Part shown: positions 20,521 to 31,292 of the stretch, piece by piece
Layout: each line of letters opens with the position of its first letter
Position numbering within the stretch: position 1 is the stretch's first letter
Assembly (NCBI GenBank): GCA_025769875.1
Contig: JAGFNK010000578.1
Location: forward strand, 1-32,691
DNA length: 32,691 nt
Reading direction: 5' to 3'
From: Russula earlei
Taxonomy: Eukaryota; Basidiomycota; Agaricomycetes; Russulales; Russulaceae
Position numbers and translations under genes: made by a program
Notes under the pieces: generated by a model
Database searches by the model: none
Seen by the model: the letters and a program-made list of their open reading frames with translations, nothing else
What the model was told of the DNA's origin: nothing

Positions 20521-20896
20521 TAGGTATCATGGGCCTAATTTCCTTTCATCATTTTGTCACAAGAATTTTATAAACTAATATATACTTTCCCTGAAAATTT
20601 GTAACATAAGATTGTCATACATAAGATTGTCTTTTGTTATTCAAAATGTTAGTTAGTCACAAAAGTGTATTTTCCACCAAGTGTAAAGGGGCCTTAAGCT
20701 GTCTGATTTATGGGTTACCAGTGGTATTTGCACTTGAAATAACATCCAAAAAGGGGATTGTCAAGTCCAGCAACAAGTGGGGGTTTGGGGGCACAGCCTC
20801 CAACAAGCTGCAATGAAGTGCTGAAGGTATGTGTGAGCTTGCCTCACATGCGAATGCAGCTTGATTAAGAGCCAACTTGACTCAGGCGGGGCGGAT
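20521..20896. other. Right edge of the transposon nest and start of the BRN1 upstream region
   Basis: AT-rich to 20693, where the sequence GTGTAAAGGGGCC then TTA looks like a Harbinger terminus. A 28-bp segment at 20727-20754 recurs inverted at 5362-5390 with two differences, so repeat sequence continues beyond the terminus. From about 20880 the base composition becomes GC-rich like the flanking genes. Confidence 0.45.
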
Positions 20897-20941
20897 CACG
20901 TGTTGTTAACCGTGACCGACGCGACGCGACGCGTAACGCGT
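20897..20941 (+). promoter_or_regulatory. MCB-like cell-cycle boxes and an E-box upstream of BRN1
   Basis: ACGCGT occurs at 20929-20934 and again at 20936-20941, within a run of GACGC units, 42-54 bp before the BRN1 ATG. CACGTG lies at 20897-20902. ACGCGT is the MluI cell-cycle box bound by MBF in yeasts. A role in S-phase-linked expression of this condensin gene is inferred. Confidence 0.5.
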
Positions 20942-20982
20942 GACCACTTCGAGTTTCGCCCTCAGCCCACGCTTCAATCTCA

Positions 20983-23912
20983 ATGGCTCCTTCGCGCTCA
21001 ACCCGCCATCCTCGAGCTCGGTTACCACTTTATGCGGATGGCTCCTCTAGTGAGGGAGATAATGAAAAAACACCTCGCCAGCGAGGAAAATCCTATACAA
21101 TTCGCAAGCGCATAAGCGATGCCCAAGACAGAAGCTTCACCGAAGATCTGAATCCCGGTCGCGTGCCGCTCAAGGCGGTCAACATCAATGACGACTCTGC
21201 GGAGAAGCGCAGGAGAAGGAAGAGCGCGAAGAACCCTACTATCGACAGTTCCGAAGCTGGTCCGTCAACGAGCAGCAGACAAGACGATGGGGAGGATGAT
21301 GGTGCCCATGAACATTCTCGACATAAACAAGCTCTCAAATCCATCATTGTTGAAACACCGATCATAGATGTACCCCTCGACGTTCGAAATTCGAATTATG
21401 AGGAATGGATGAAGATGGCAATGGATAACGTATGTCCACCGGATTTCACTCCTTCCCGTTTGTTTATATCTCAGGTTACAGAAAATCAATCAAGCAAATT
21501 CATGGAGCTTTGCTCTGATTGATTATTTCCATGATATGTCTCTTCTCAGGAATAATGTCGACAATTCGATCAATTTTCAGCGAGCGTCCAGTACATTGGA
21601 CGGTTGTGTCAAGATCTGGACAAGTCGCGTAGATAGCGTCGGGACTGAGACAGGGAGACTCCTCAGCAATCTTGCTTCGGACGAACGAGAAGCCGAGGAC
21701 GATGAGCCAACATCTGATAATCCCGATGCCCAGGAGCCGTCCCAGAAAAAGCGCAAGGCGACCCACCGATCCGAGTCGACTCTTGCGAAAAATGCAGCGC
21801 AGCTGAAGAGCAAGAAACTCGACTTGGAATTTAGTGTCGATCCGCTCTTCCGCAAAACATGCGAGGACTTCGATGAGGGTGGGGCGCATGGTTTACTTAT
21901 GAACCACCTAAGTCTGGGTGTTGGCAGCGAGGGTGCCCTCCGTGTCATATTCGACGCAAGCGACTCCATGGGAAAGGTTGGAGAAGACGAAGACCTCCTG
22001 GAACCCGAAGACGAGGTCGATTTGTCGGCCCTTCGCTGTAAGATTGACACCTTCTTACCGTGAGTTGTTCTTACCATCCCGGCGTAGATGACTTCCTTCC
22101 AGACTTGGAGGTTCTTGAACAAAAAGCCATTTCACATTCTCTTGAAGGCTTTTCGTTTTCGAAGGACACCTGGGCTCTCGACGAAGCTGCACTTTTCCGT
22201 GAGGATTCTCCGCTTGTTCGGGACGGTGTCGATGGCTTCGAACCTGGTTCGAGTGGCGACTCTATCGATGCCGGCCTTGGTGCCCCCCCAGAAGAGGACT
22301 TCTTCATGGGTGACCACGCCGTTGGAGACGAGTTTGGCGGGGATGACCTTGGCCCCGGGGGTGATGTCGGGGAAGATGGCGAGAACGGCTCAGTCGATGC
22401 TCAGGTTGGTCTTCCCGCAACCGTCGCCGAGGGCGGTCCCGGCATAGCTTTCGATCCTCACCGGGCCCCAAATGAACGCGCCTTAATTATGGCCATGACG
22501 GATGGCGATGCCGAAGGAGGAATACTTGACTATTTTGATCAGTCGGTTCTTAAGAACTGGGCTGGGCCGGAACACTGGAAGTTGCGCAAGACCGTACGAA
22601 GACGTTCGCATTTTCCCCTCTTCTTTCAAGTTTCCCTTTGACACTACTATATTGTACAGCCGACATCACAGAAGCCGCCGCCTCTAAGCCCAAACGAGAG
22701 AAGAAAGAGGCATTCAAGATTGACTTTTTATCTCCTGCAGAGAAAGATTTGAAGGATACCGCGAAAGAGCTCTTCGCGCCAGTCACCAGGGGTGCAGGTG
22801 TGACCCTTCCCAAAAGTTTCTTCGGAAAGGGTTCAAGGTCCAAGAGAAGCAAGGCGAACGAAAAGCAAATTGATCATACCCTCCCAGACGACATGCATTT
22901 CTCCAGCAGGCAACTAATCACACTGTTCTTGAAACCCAAGTTTGCGGTAGGTCTTCCGTTGGTATTGTATTTATTAATCCAACTGTTCCTACAGCTGAGG
23001 ATGCGTGGGCGGCGGGCAACTCTAAACGAAAATGGCGACGGCGAAGTCGACGAGAATTTCTGGGCCCAGGCAGCTGCCGATCAAGCCGCGGGCCGTGCAA
23101 CGTCGGATGGTGACGAAGGTGGGGCTGCATCGTATTCATGTTGTTTGTTTAAGACGTGTCTCTAACTCGTGCGATTTTCTCTCCTACGTCAGCGGGAGAC
23201 GGACATTCGATCCCGTTCAATACGCAGTTCTTCCACGACGATGACGACGACGGACCTGGCTTCGATGACGGATTCGACTTGGCAGGCACCGCCAATCCAG
23301 AAGAACAGGATTTGCTCGCGGATACGCAAGGCAAGACCAGACGCGTGCGACCGGAGTTCGTCAACTACACGAAGCGTGCGAAGCGCGTGGACGTCCGGAA
23401 GCTGAAGGAGAACATATGGAAGGGCCTGAAAATTCCAACTCCTGACCAACGACAAGGGGAGGCGGAGGCGATGGTGCGAGACGCCGTGAAACTCTACATG
23501 CGTGGACGTTTACTCACTTTGGATCTTTCATCTTCCTTTTTTTTTTTTTGGTTTCGCTGAGTAGGACCTCGACGGAGACACCCAGGGCGGTGTCGCATAT
23601 GCCGAAGAGGCGCGCACGTTCGATGAAGTGATCGTCGGGCTGCAGCGCTCGTACCCTGAGGACAAGCTCGCTGAGATCAGCACGAGCTTCTGTTTCATAT
23701 GTCTGCTTCATCTCGCCAATGAGCGTGGGCTCCAGCTCGAGGCCGGCGATGTTTCTCCGTCCTCTGTCCCTGAGCCAGGTGCTGAAGGGAGCGACAAGGT
23801 CGGAAACATCTGGGGTCTGAAGGTCAGTCGAATGACCTTGACACATCGCTGGTCCTCGGAACTGATAGAGCCTCAGGTTTACCGGGACTTGAATGCAACA
23901 CCCGCAGCATAG
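20983..23912 (+). CDS. BRN1: Condensin complex subunit Brn1/CAP-H/Cnd2 (kleisin)
   Basis: It encodes the kleisin that closes the SMC2-SMC4 ring of condensin and drives mitotic chromosome compaction. Eight exons, 20983-21429, 21482-22037, 22088-22603, 22660-22946, 22995-23118, 23193-23485, 23565-23822 and 23877-23912, join in one frame of 838 codons plus stop. Residues about 157-185 carry FALIDYFHDMSLLRN and INFQRASSTLDGCVKIW, the N-terminal kleisin signature. Residues about 490-507 carry NWAGPEHWKLRKTVRRP, and about 783-796 FCFICLLHLANERGL, the C-terminal winged-helix region that contacts SMC4. Acidic linkers lie between. The donor of the intron before exon 7 is ambiguous: GTGAAA at 23486 keeps frame, while GTTTAC nearby does not. 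Introns are 48-79 nt. The gene looks intact. Confidence 0.95.
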
Positions 23913-24340
23913 CCGTAACCCTGTTGTACGCTTCTACATTTCATTTCTCTTAATTTAAGCCGGGAACTGTTGTTGCATTTGTTTTTGTTCGACCCTGTCG
24001 TTGTCAACATATAATTCTGTTTCTTGTTTGTTTAGAATGAACATAAGAACATGGGTGTATCAAGTTTTTCTCCGGAATGACCTGCATGTAGAGTGTATTG
24101 ACGTGGAAGAAAGGATGAAATTGTAAGAAAAACATGAAGGAACAAGTGGCAAGCAAAACTAAGGAACGCAATCAGCTATGGTGGTAAGGCTACAAGGGGC
24201 TAATGATACAAATCTGGGGCAGGGACGAGAAAGATAGTTACAGACTGAGAACCAAGGATGTGTGGGTGGGTATGGGTATAAAGGCGGTGGCAATGTAATG
24301 TTGAGTGAGCGGTGGGTGGTCAACGACGGGGTGACTCGCT
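23913..24340. other. Gap between convergent genes
   Basis: About 430 bp holding the 3' ends of BRN1 and of the minus-strand gene. No other gene is seen. Confidence 0.6.
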
Positions 24341-24828
24341 TCAACGGAACTTGCCCTTCCACGCGGACCACATGGAGTCGAAGCGCTTGCTCTTGCGGGA
24401 AGACAACTCGCTGAACTCGTCGTACGCCTTCTGGGGGAGCTCGAGGACGTCATGAGGGATGGTCAGGCCGCCCTCGCCGTCGTCAAAGACGGTGAGGAGG
24501 TCGTTCGAGTTGATGCGGGCGCACGGGGACTCCGAGGCGAGGAAGGTGCGGCCGTTGCTGCGGGTGTCGCTCGAGGGCGTGAAGGTGTACACGTCGAGGT
24601 AACGCTCACACATGTCGTGCGGACGCGAAGCTATGCCGACGAAGGGGGGAAAAAAAAAAAAAAAAAATTAAGAGATGAGCACGGTGATGAAGGATGGTGA
24701 GGGGGCGGTTTGGGGGGGGAGGGGGGGGGGGGAGGTGGATGGCGAGGCACGGATTGGCCAAGCTTACCTTGAACGACCATGACACGGCGTTGGACGAGAG
24801 CAACCGCGACGGAACCGTAGCTCAGCAT
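24341..24828 (-). CDS. Small two-exon hypothetical protein, 116 residues
   Basis: Exon 1 (24828-24768, minus) begins MLSYGSVAVALVQRRVMVVQ. A 137-nt intron (24631-24767, GTAAGC...CATAG) contains a long pyrimidine run before the acceptor: poly-C, then about 17 T. Exon 2 (24630-24341) continues in frame as SRPHDMCERYLDVYTFTPSS, RTFLASESPCARINSNDLLT, LTIPHDVLELPQKAYDEF and ends MWSAWKGKFR. The frame-preserving splice and varied composition support a real gene. I do not recognise the family. The first 20 residues are hydrophobic and basic and could be a weak targeting segment, though a cleavage site is not clear. Confidence 0.7.
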
Positions 24829-27800
24829 GATTGTGTGTGTGAACAAGGGGAAAGACGCGTAAGAAGGATGGGGCTGTGTTGAGGAAGTTTGGCGACGGTG
24901 TGAAAGGCGGTGCAGCGATGGTGATGCCGATGCTAAACGCGGAGCACAACGGGGGGGAGAAATTGCAGAGACGTTCAGAGGGAAGGAACGGTTGCGCCAG
25001 AGATGGCCGCTGGGCCGTTGGACTTTAAAAGACGCGCAGCGCTATTGTCCTGAAAGCATCGGCAAGGGAGTGTCAAGATAAGGGCGAACGTGAAGAAAAG
25101 AAGGAGGCAAAAGACAATAAGACGACGACCAAATGGACGAGACAAAAAGACGGGTTTGCACAACAACAACAACCACGTGGGAAGGAATACAAAGGAGGAT
25201 TACGTATTCAGAATAATAATAATAAAAAAACATAAGCGAGGACATCTACAAGAAAGGGCTGTAATTAATATCCCATCCCGCCCACCCAAACTCGTTCTTG
25301 CCTCCAAGCAGGCGGAACCGACGGAGACGAGTTGACGGAGAAGAATCGCGTATCCAGTTGGATCATCTCTCTCCTGATCGTGACGAGTACTCGTCGTATT
25401 CTGGCGGCGGAGAAAGGAACACATGAAACGTACGAGAGTATCATGATCCTACGCGGGATCGCCCAGCGCCCACTGGCGTCGGTAAGTATCCCCTATGGTG
25501 CTTCATTGCGCCGATCTACAAATCCGACTCGTCGCTTCCTGACGTCGGGCTGTGTACAGTACAGTGCTCCCGTCACGTCAAGGAGAATTTAGAATGGGGA
25601 AGAGGCCGGCCACGGCCGACGGCATATGCACCAAGAATAGTCCTGTTGATGCGGCGGGCGCTGTGCATTCTTTTTTTTTTTTTTTTTTTTTTTTGTGGGG
25701 GGGGGGAGCGCCACTTTACGCGTCGCTTCTCGTATGCTGACGGCCGTTCGATGGACGAGTTCCGGTTATTTTGAAAGCAAAACAAAAAAGCCGCAGATGC
25801 CAACCAAGACGTCGAGTGTCCAACTTCGTGGTCGCACATCAGACAAATGCCAAAGGGAATTTTCTCAACTCGGAGCAATGGATACTTGCACCTGGCGTAT
25901 CACCCACCCTCTAAACCCCGCATCCGGATAATCGTGTAGCGCAATTTCGATGATGGGGATATGCCAGGTGACGTGCAAACTCGGAGCTTGACGAGTTCAG
26001 GTGGGCCCAACGAGAAATCGAAGTCCTCAAGTCAACTGGTGGAGCAAGTAATAAATCAACCATCATTCGTAACTTTAACGACGACCCTGGTGCGCGTTGC
26101 TGGGCATCGGCGCTTCCCAAGGATCGCCTCCGACATGTGACCGCTGACTGGATGGATCGTGCAACAGACGGACGCCTTAAACGGCATTAACAATTGAAGA
26201 CGTTGCCTCGGCAAATGGCCCACACAAGATCACTTGAAATTTATCAGCCCGACACGATGGTGTACGGCGGAAGTCGCGCATGCACAGGCAAGGCAAGATC
26301 CCAGCTCTGCTGACGAGTGTGACGCCGGTTCGTGAGGATGACAAGCCGGCTGTTCAACAGTGGTGATGGTGCCATCGTCATTGCATCGACGAGTGCGGAC
26401 GCTTTGAGCGCGAAAGGCGCTGCTCATGGCGTGTAGGTCGCGCGTCAGGTGCCATCATGAATGGAGCCAGAACGGCACGGGGGAGCAATTACAGCACAGC
26501 TTCAAGGGTTGTTGTGGCATGGCGATGATTAAACGCAGACGCAATAAGAACAGGCAGTGCAGGCAATACCACAAAGTCGGTCATTTCCAGGAACAAGAGC
26601 GGAGCGAGAAGCGATGGCCCCTTCTAGAATTATGAGAAAAAGAAAGTATGTCCCGCGCGGGTGATTTGGAAGGATGGGAGTAAGCGCGAAGAAGAAGGGG
26701 GAGCAATAGCCTTACAGACCGAACGTGTGCGCACTCACCCTCTTTCGGGAGCAGTTTCCCTTTTTGGCATGGATTGACAGCATCGAGCACGGGTTTGGAG
26801 GCAGTGCTGTAGGGCTCTCTCGGGGGTGTACGCCCTCTCGTCACTAGCACCCTCATCTCCCGAGCCAGGGGGCAGGGAAAAAAAAAACATTGGTAAGTTA
26901 TCCGAGTGCCAGTGGCACCCGTGGCACCAGTGACGCTCGACGTCTCCCGCCATGCCACGGGGGAAGAAAAAACTTGAACCCAATCCTGCAGCACATCTCA
27001 CAAAGTCAATCGTCTCCAATCGAAAAACCCAGAGTCTGACGGCAAACGGGGGATCGGAAACGAGCTAGGTCACTAACACGCCGCCGCCACACCCGCGACC
27101 CGAAGCTTCAGACCAGCCCGCCTGTCACTCGCAAGAAACTCAGCGGGCTGTCCAGTCGAGCGAGCCAGAGTCCACCGGCGACCCAGCCCGATCCGTACGC
27201 GCCCCGCCATGGCGGCGCTCGGGGTGGTTGGAATGGAGCCAGGTCGAAACGACCCACATCCCCTTCATGGTTCGTGCCTCGTGATCTGTTCCGGATCCCG
27301 AACACGTTCACCGATCGCCGCTTGGCGCGCGTCGGATCCTCCGACAAACGCGACATGGTCCAGGTTCAGATAGCCGCCCCCCCCCGGCCCAAGCTTTGGC
27401 CCCGAAGGTGGCCCTCGGCCATATGACCCGTAACATTTTCCCGCCGCCTGGCCCGCCGCATCAGTCAAGTCATGCGATGTGCCGTCGGTGGCGCGCCCAG
27501 AGACGTCAAAGACGATCACAAAAACCGAATGACGGGATTCTCGTGGCCTCGTGGCCTGTGAGAGCTGGAGGCGTGAAGGGGGGGGGGGGGAGAGGGAGAT
27601 CGAGCCCGCGCCCTGGGGCGTACTGACCGACCTGACCCATCGTCGGTGGCGGCGGCGAGCGTCACCCGTCCGGTCCCCCTTGATCTCGCCCTTTTGTTTT
27701 GTCGTTTCGGGTGGGTGGGGGAAGGTTGGCACGGGTCGGCAGGTGTACAGCTGTCGACGGATATGGAAGGGCGAAAGTGTGTGAGAAAATCGGCGGGCGT

Positions 27801-29092
27801 GTCGGTGCGCTGCGGCGAGTGCGACAGCGCCCGGTGCGGTCGTCGCCACGTGATTGACCGTCACGGCTCGGTACCGGTTACGGATGTCCCAGTCGTTTTA
27901 GCTCCTCCCCCTCTCACACACCCTCATCCTGCCGCCCTCCCGGCGGGGGGCGGTTCCATTCATCATCCCCTCCGTTTAATTTATCGTGTGATTTTTCATC
28001 ATTCATTTTCATTTTCCCCTTCCTCGAGCATCTGCCGAGCGACCCCTCTCCATAATTTTCCATCCACGATCGCTTATCGTTCGCATCGTATCGTATCGTA
28101 TCGATGACTCCACTCCAGTACCCGCCCGCCCGTGCCCGTCCGTCTCATCCTCCTCATCGTCATCACTTTTGCGCAGACCGTGACTTGACACCTGGACGAT
28201 GACGTGCCCGCAGCGCTCCCTCCCCCCCCCCTCTCTATCATCCCGTTTGCTCGTCGAGCGGTCAGGTCGAACTCTCGGACACTTTTCTTCTTTTTTTTTT
28301 TTTTTTGCATTGGGTAGGAAGAAAAAAAAAAAAAGAGAGAGAGACATCGGGACGCGGGGTCGCTCCAAGTCTTGGTGGTTTCGGTCTCAAGTCTTATTTT
28401 TTGAGCCATGTACCTCTGCGATTCTTCTCCGCGCTTCTTCACGCAGCGTAAAGACGACGACGGACGGAGGGAATTTGTTACTCGCATTTGGGGATAGTGT
28501 GGGGCCTCGAATCCCATACAGTCAGGTTTGATTTAGAGCACAAAGCACCGGAAGGACCAAGCTGTGTGATGTGATTTCATGATGGATCTGGGCTCGCCCG
28601 ATAAGATACGTCCGACCTGGCGATCGCATCACGCCCGTGTCCTCTCAGCACAGACGCAGCGCATTCTACGCGGAAAGAACCCTCTTTTCTGGTCGTCACC
28701 TGTTCAGCCCTACGCCCACTCCACCTGTGCTAGTGTGCAATTCGAAGGTAGTCAACGCCGCAAACTCGTGCAAAACGACCGACACTTAGTACAGCAACAA
28801 ATGGCGATCACAAGTGGGCGTTGGTGTCTCAAGAGATTTCAGGGTTTTTTTTTTATTCTTCTACCTCATTAGTACATCAGAAGGTAACACGTCTCAACAT
28901 GGAATCCACGACTCGCGCGATAAGGCACATCACACAAAACATCAAGCGACAGCCAGGCCTGAGATTAGAATGACAGAAATATAAAGCAAAGAGCAGTGAT
29001 AAGAAAAGCAAGAAGTGATTCAGTCGGGACATTGCATCGAGTCCAAAAGATAGAGCGAACGCCAACAAAGAATGCATCGTCGCGTTTGGCTC
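24829..29092. other. Long intergenic stretch with homopolymer tracts
   Basis: No recognisable spliced gene was found. It holds runs of one base at about 25670-25695 (T, followed by G), 26880-26888 (A), 27371-27378 (C), 27579-27590 (G), 28217-28225 (C), 28290-28306 (T), 28321-28334 (A) and 28843-28852 (T). A CT-rich stretch at about 28000-28070 followed by ATG at 28104 looks like a fungal promoter, but the frame is short. A TTG-initiated frame at 25332 with a GTAAGT donor at 25481 and TGTACAG acceptor is another weak candidate. The open frame on the minus strand at 27265-27864 is GC-rich and unsupported. Confidence 0.45.
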
Positions 29093-30453
29093 TCATGGGC
29101 GAGGTTTGGCGAGTTGAAGCTGCGCCTGCCAGCTTCCCTTGGACACATGATCGAGTCTGATAAGCACGAGGTCGAAAACGTCGATCTTGCCGGGTCCAAC
29201 AAGCCAGGCTGGGTCGCCGTCCTCTTCCATAGCACGACCTTTATGTTCCTAAAGGGAACTGTGAGACAAGCTATCGTGATGACCCGAGATGATGCTTACG
29301 ACGATGAAGCGAGCGACGGACTTGGCCACGTTCTTCGCGAGTTTAGCACGCGTGATAGGCCCCGGAGGGTTGCGGAAATCCCTAGTAGGAATTTGGCGAC
29401 TCCAAGGTTGAAAGCCTGGCCACTGATTTGCATGTCATCAGGCCCGATACATGAACAAACGTGACACAGCAAAGCTGTGTGGCGAGAGACTTACGTTAAT
29501 GCGAACTGAGATAGACGGCCCACGCTCTCTGAACATAGGTTCTTCGCGCGCTACAAGACGTGCGTAGCGACCATGCATCGCGTCCCTTAATGAGATACCG
29601 AGTTCGTCGGGGTTCTGCATGAAGAACGTGATGGAGTGCTCGAGTTTAACCTCATCAACATAGCGCTTTCGGTCACTATTAGTGTGAGGTTTGTATCGCT
29701 TCTGTGGCACCATGGGCCCCCGCGGATGCTCGCTGAATGGAATGATGGGTCGTTCGGGCTCCGGAGATGATTGCTATTGTTGGGGAGTAATGAGATCAAT
29801 GTGGGTAAAATGAATAATAGAGTACGAACAGCTAAGGGCCATGGGGAGGGTTGTTGAGGTGAGTAAGGAGAGTGAGGAGCTGGGGAGCAAAAGAAAACAT
29901 CGGTTGGTACGGGACAGAGTGTGCGGACAGGGGTAGCAGGTGACCCGGCTAGGAGGTTTGGGGATGAGTTGTAACCGGGTTGGGATGGCGAGACGAGACC
30001 AGGAGGAGTGATGGGAGTGGTAGCGGCTGAGGATGATGGTCCGTGAAGTTGTATGTACGGTGCGTTCATAGACGTATCAATGTTGATGGTAGGTGTACCG
30101 TTCTGCACGTGGAAGACAAAATCCTCATTGTAGACTTTCACCTGCACCTCATGCTTAGGGGAGTGGTAAGGCGAGTAGGTTAGGTCGGGAGAGGAGATAT
30201 CAAAGTTCATGATGTCGTCAAGCTCGAAGGGTGGAGATGACTATTGAGGTATTCAACAGTGAGTAGATTCCCGTGAATACGATGAAAACAACGACCTGCT
30301 GGGTGTCTTTGCCGACTCCGGGCTGAAATGAGTCAGGCAAAGTGGAATGAGCGCCGGGCCCGGACAGGACCGGACATGACAACATACCTCGAACAACATG
30401 GAACGAAGGTCGTCTGCGTAGTTCCTGGTAAAGTTGGGGTCGTAGTCGTCCAT
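29093..30453 (-). CDS. Uncharacterised basidiomycete family protein with WPGF-type domain (family member 2)
   Basis: Five minus-strand exons, 30453-30388, 30240-29830, 29773-29495, 29422-29300 and 29248-29093, join in one frame of 344 residues. The start is acidic (MDDYDPNFTRNYADDLRSML). The middle is Ser/Pro-rich and disordered (TPITPPGLVSPSQPGYNSSP). A basic patch, KRYKPHTNSDRKRYVDEV, then opens the conserved part: SITFFMQNPDELGISLRDAM, SISVRIN, then WPGFQPWSRQIPTRDFRNPP opening exon 4, KNVAKSVARFIV closing it, and WLVGPGKIDVFDLVLIRLDH with VSKGSWQAQLQL in exon 5. These blocks match the gene at 1856-2794, including introns just before WPG and just after the RF(I/L) motif and a 123-nt exon between them. 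Introns are 51-147 nt. It faces away from LEO1. A regulatory or nuclear role would be guesswork. Confidence 0.88.
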
Positions 30454-31292
30454 TCTCGAGCTTGTTGTGTTGAGAAGACGCTAGGTTGGTGTAGGTGAGA
30501 GCGTGATCGGGGAGAGTATGGAGGGGGGTGGAGGACAAGGAGAGAGAGGACTGGAATGGGTCGGATGCGTGGTATTTAAAACGAGTCAGATAACACAAGA
30601 GAGGGAGCTGCTGATGGCAGTGCGACCTCAAGTTGAGGGGGAAGAGGCCGGTTTTTAAAGGCGGAGGACGGGGGGTGTCATGCTGCATAGGACCAATGAC
30701 ACAGAGACAAATACAAGCCTTGAGGTAGGTTTGATCCCTGGATTTGGCTCAGATCTGGATAGATCACCAGATTTGCCTCGAACCCCTTCGCTCGGGGCTT
30801 TGGCTGTGGAGTGGCGTAAGGAAGCGGAACCGACATCCAGTCGATGGAGACTGACGTTGACCGTTCACCAGCCGAGGATGAGTAATATATAATTGACGAG
30901 TTCGAACCGGCGCTGCACATGGGGGTGTTCGCAGGGGTACATTGTGGGGCGCTCGACGGTCAAAGCGAGGGGTGACAAGGGAACAACAGCAGTGGCTGGT
31001 GCGCTTGGCCCCTTATCGGATTTGGAATGGGGAAGGGTGATGGCATTGGGGGCTGGACGGAAAAGAATTCATGAATGACCCATGCGGAAAGTGGACAGTG
31101 CCGAATTGCGCGGCATTGGGGGGAGGGGGGGGGGGCTGGCGTGTGGTGGGCGCGTGGGTGGCAAAAGAGGACGGGGCTGTGGTGGGCGCTGTAGTGGTGG
31201 CAGCATCCTAATTCTCACGCTGACATCCCACGTGATCGCCCTATTTGACTTGACCTGCTTGGTGATGACCTGACCACCCTCGTCAAATCAAC
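30454..31292. promoter_or_regulatory. Shared upstream region of two divergent genes
   Basis: About 840 bp between the starts of the minus family gene and LEO1. Minus-strand TATA-like TTTTAAATA lies near 30575 and TTTAAAA near 30655. A G-run of about a dozen bases is at 31119-31132. No other gene is seen. Confidence 0.45.

Larger units (their letters stand above)
10507..20693 (-). mobile_element. Older PIF/Harbinger element (E2), decayed and interrupted
   Basis: The minus strand carries the two genes expected of PIF/Harbinger elements: a DDE transposase (pieces at 16138-15715 and 11513-10507) and a Myb/SANT-type accessory protein (pieces between 19132 and 16280). Element E1 lies inside the transposase gene, and several LTRs lie inside the accessory gene. 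The right boundary is placed at 20693, where GTGTAAAGGGGCC precedes TTA. Read inward this begins GGCCCCTTTACAC, comparable with the GGCCCCATACAG end of E1. The left end is not identified, so that boundary is only the end of recognisable transposase sequence. Confidence 0.7.

Noticed and set aside
25332..25592. Open frame with a good GTAAGT donor and TGTACAG acceptor
   Set aside because: It lacks an ATG, and the second exon ends after about ten codons with nothing recognisable; kept only as a remark in the intergenic entry.
27265..27864. Minus-strand open frame of 199 codons
   Set aside because: GC-rich sequence favours long frames; no recognisable motif, no splice-linked neighbours, and composition is Arg/Gly/Pro-biased.
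29072..29464. Plus-strand open frame of 130 codons
   Set aside because: It lies antisense over exons 4 and 5 of the WPGF-family gene and is its shadow.
30715..30745. GGTTTGATCCC resembling a tRNA T-arm
   Set aside because: No acceptor stem, D-arm or anticodon arm can be folded around it.
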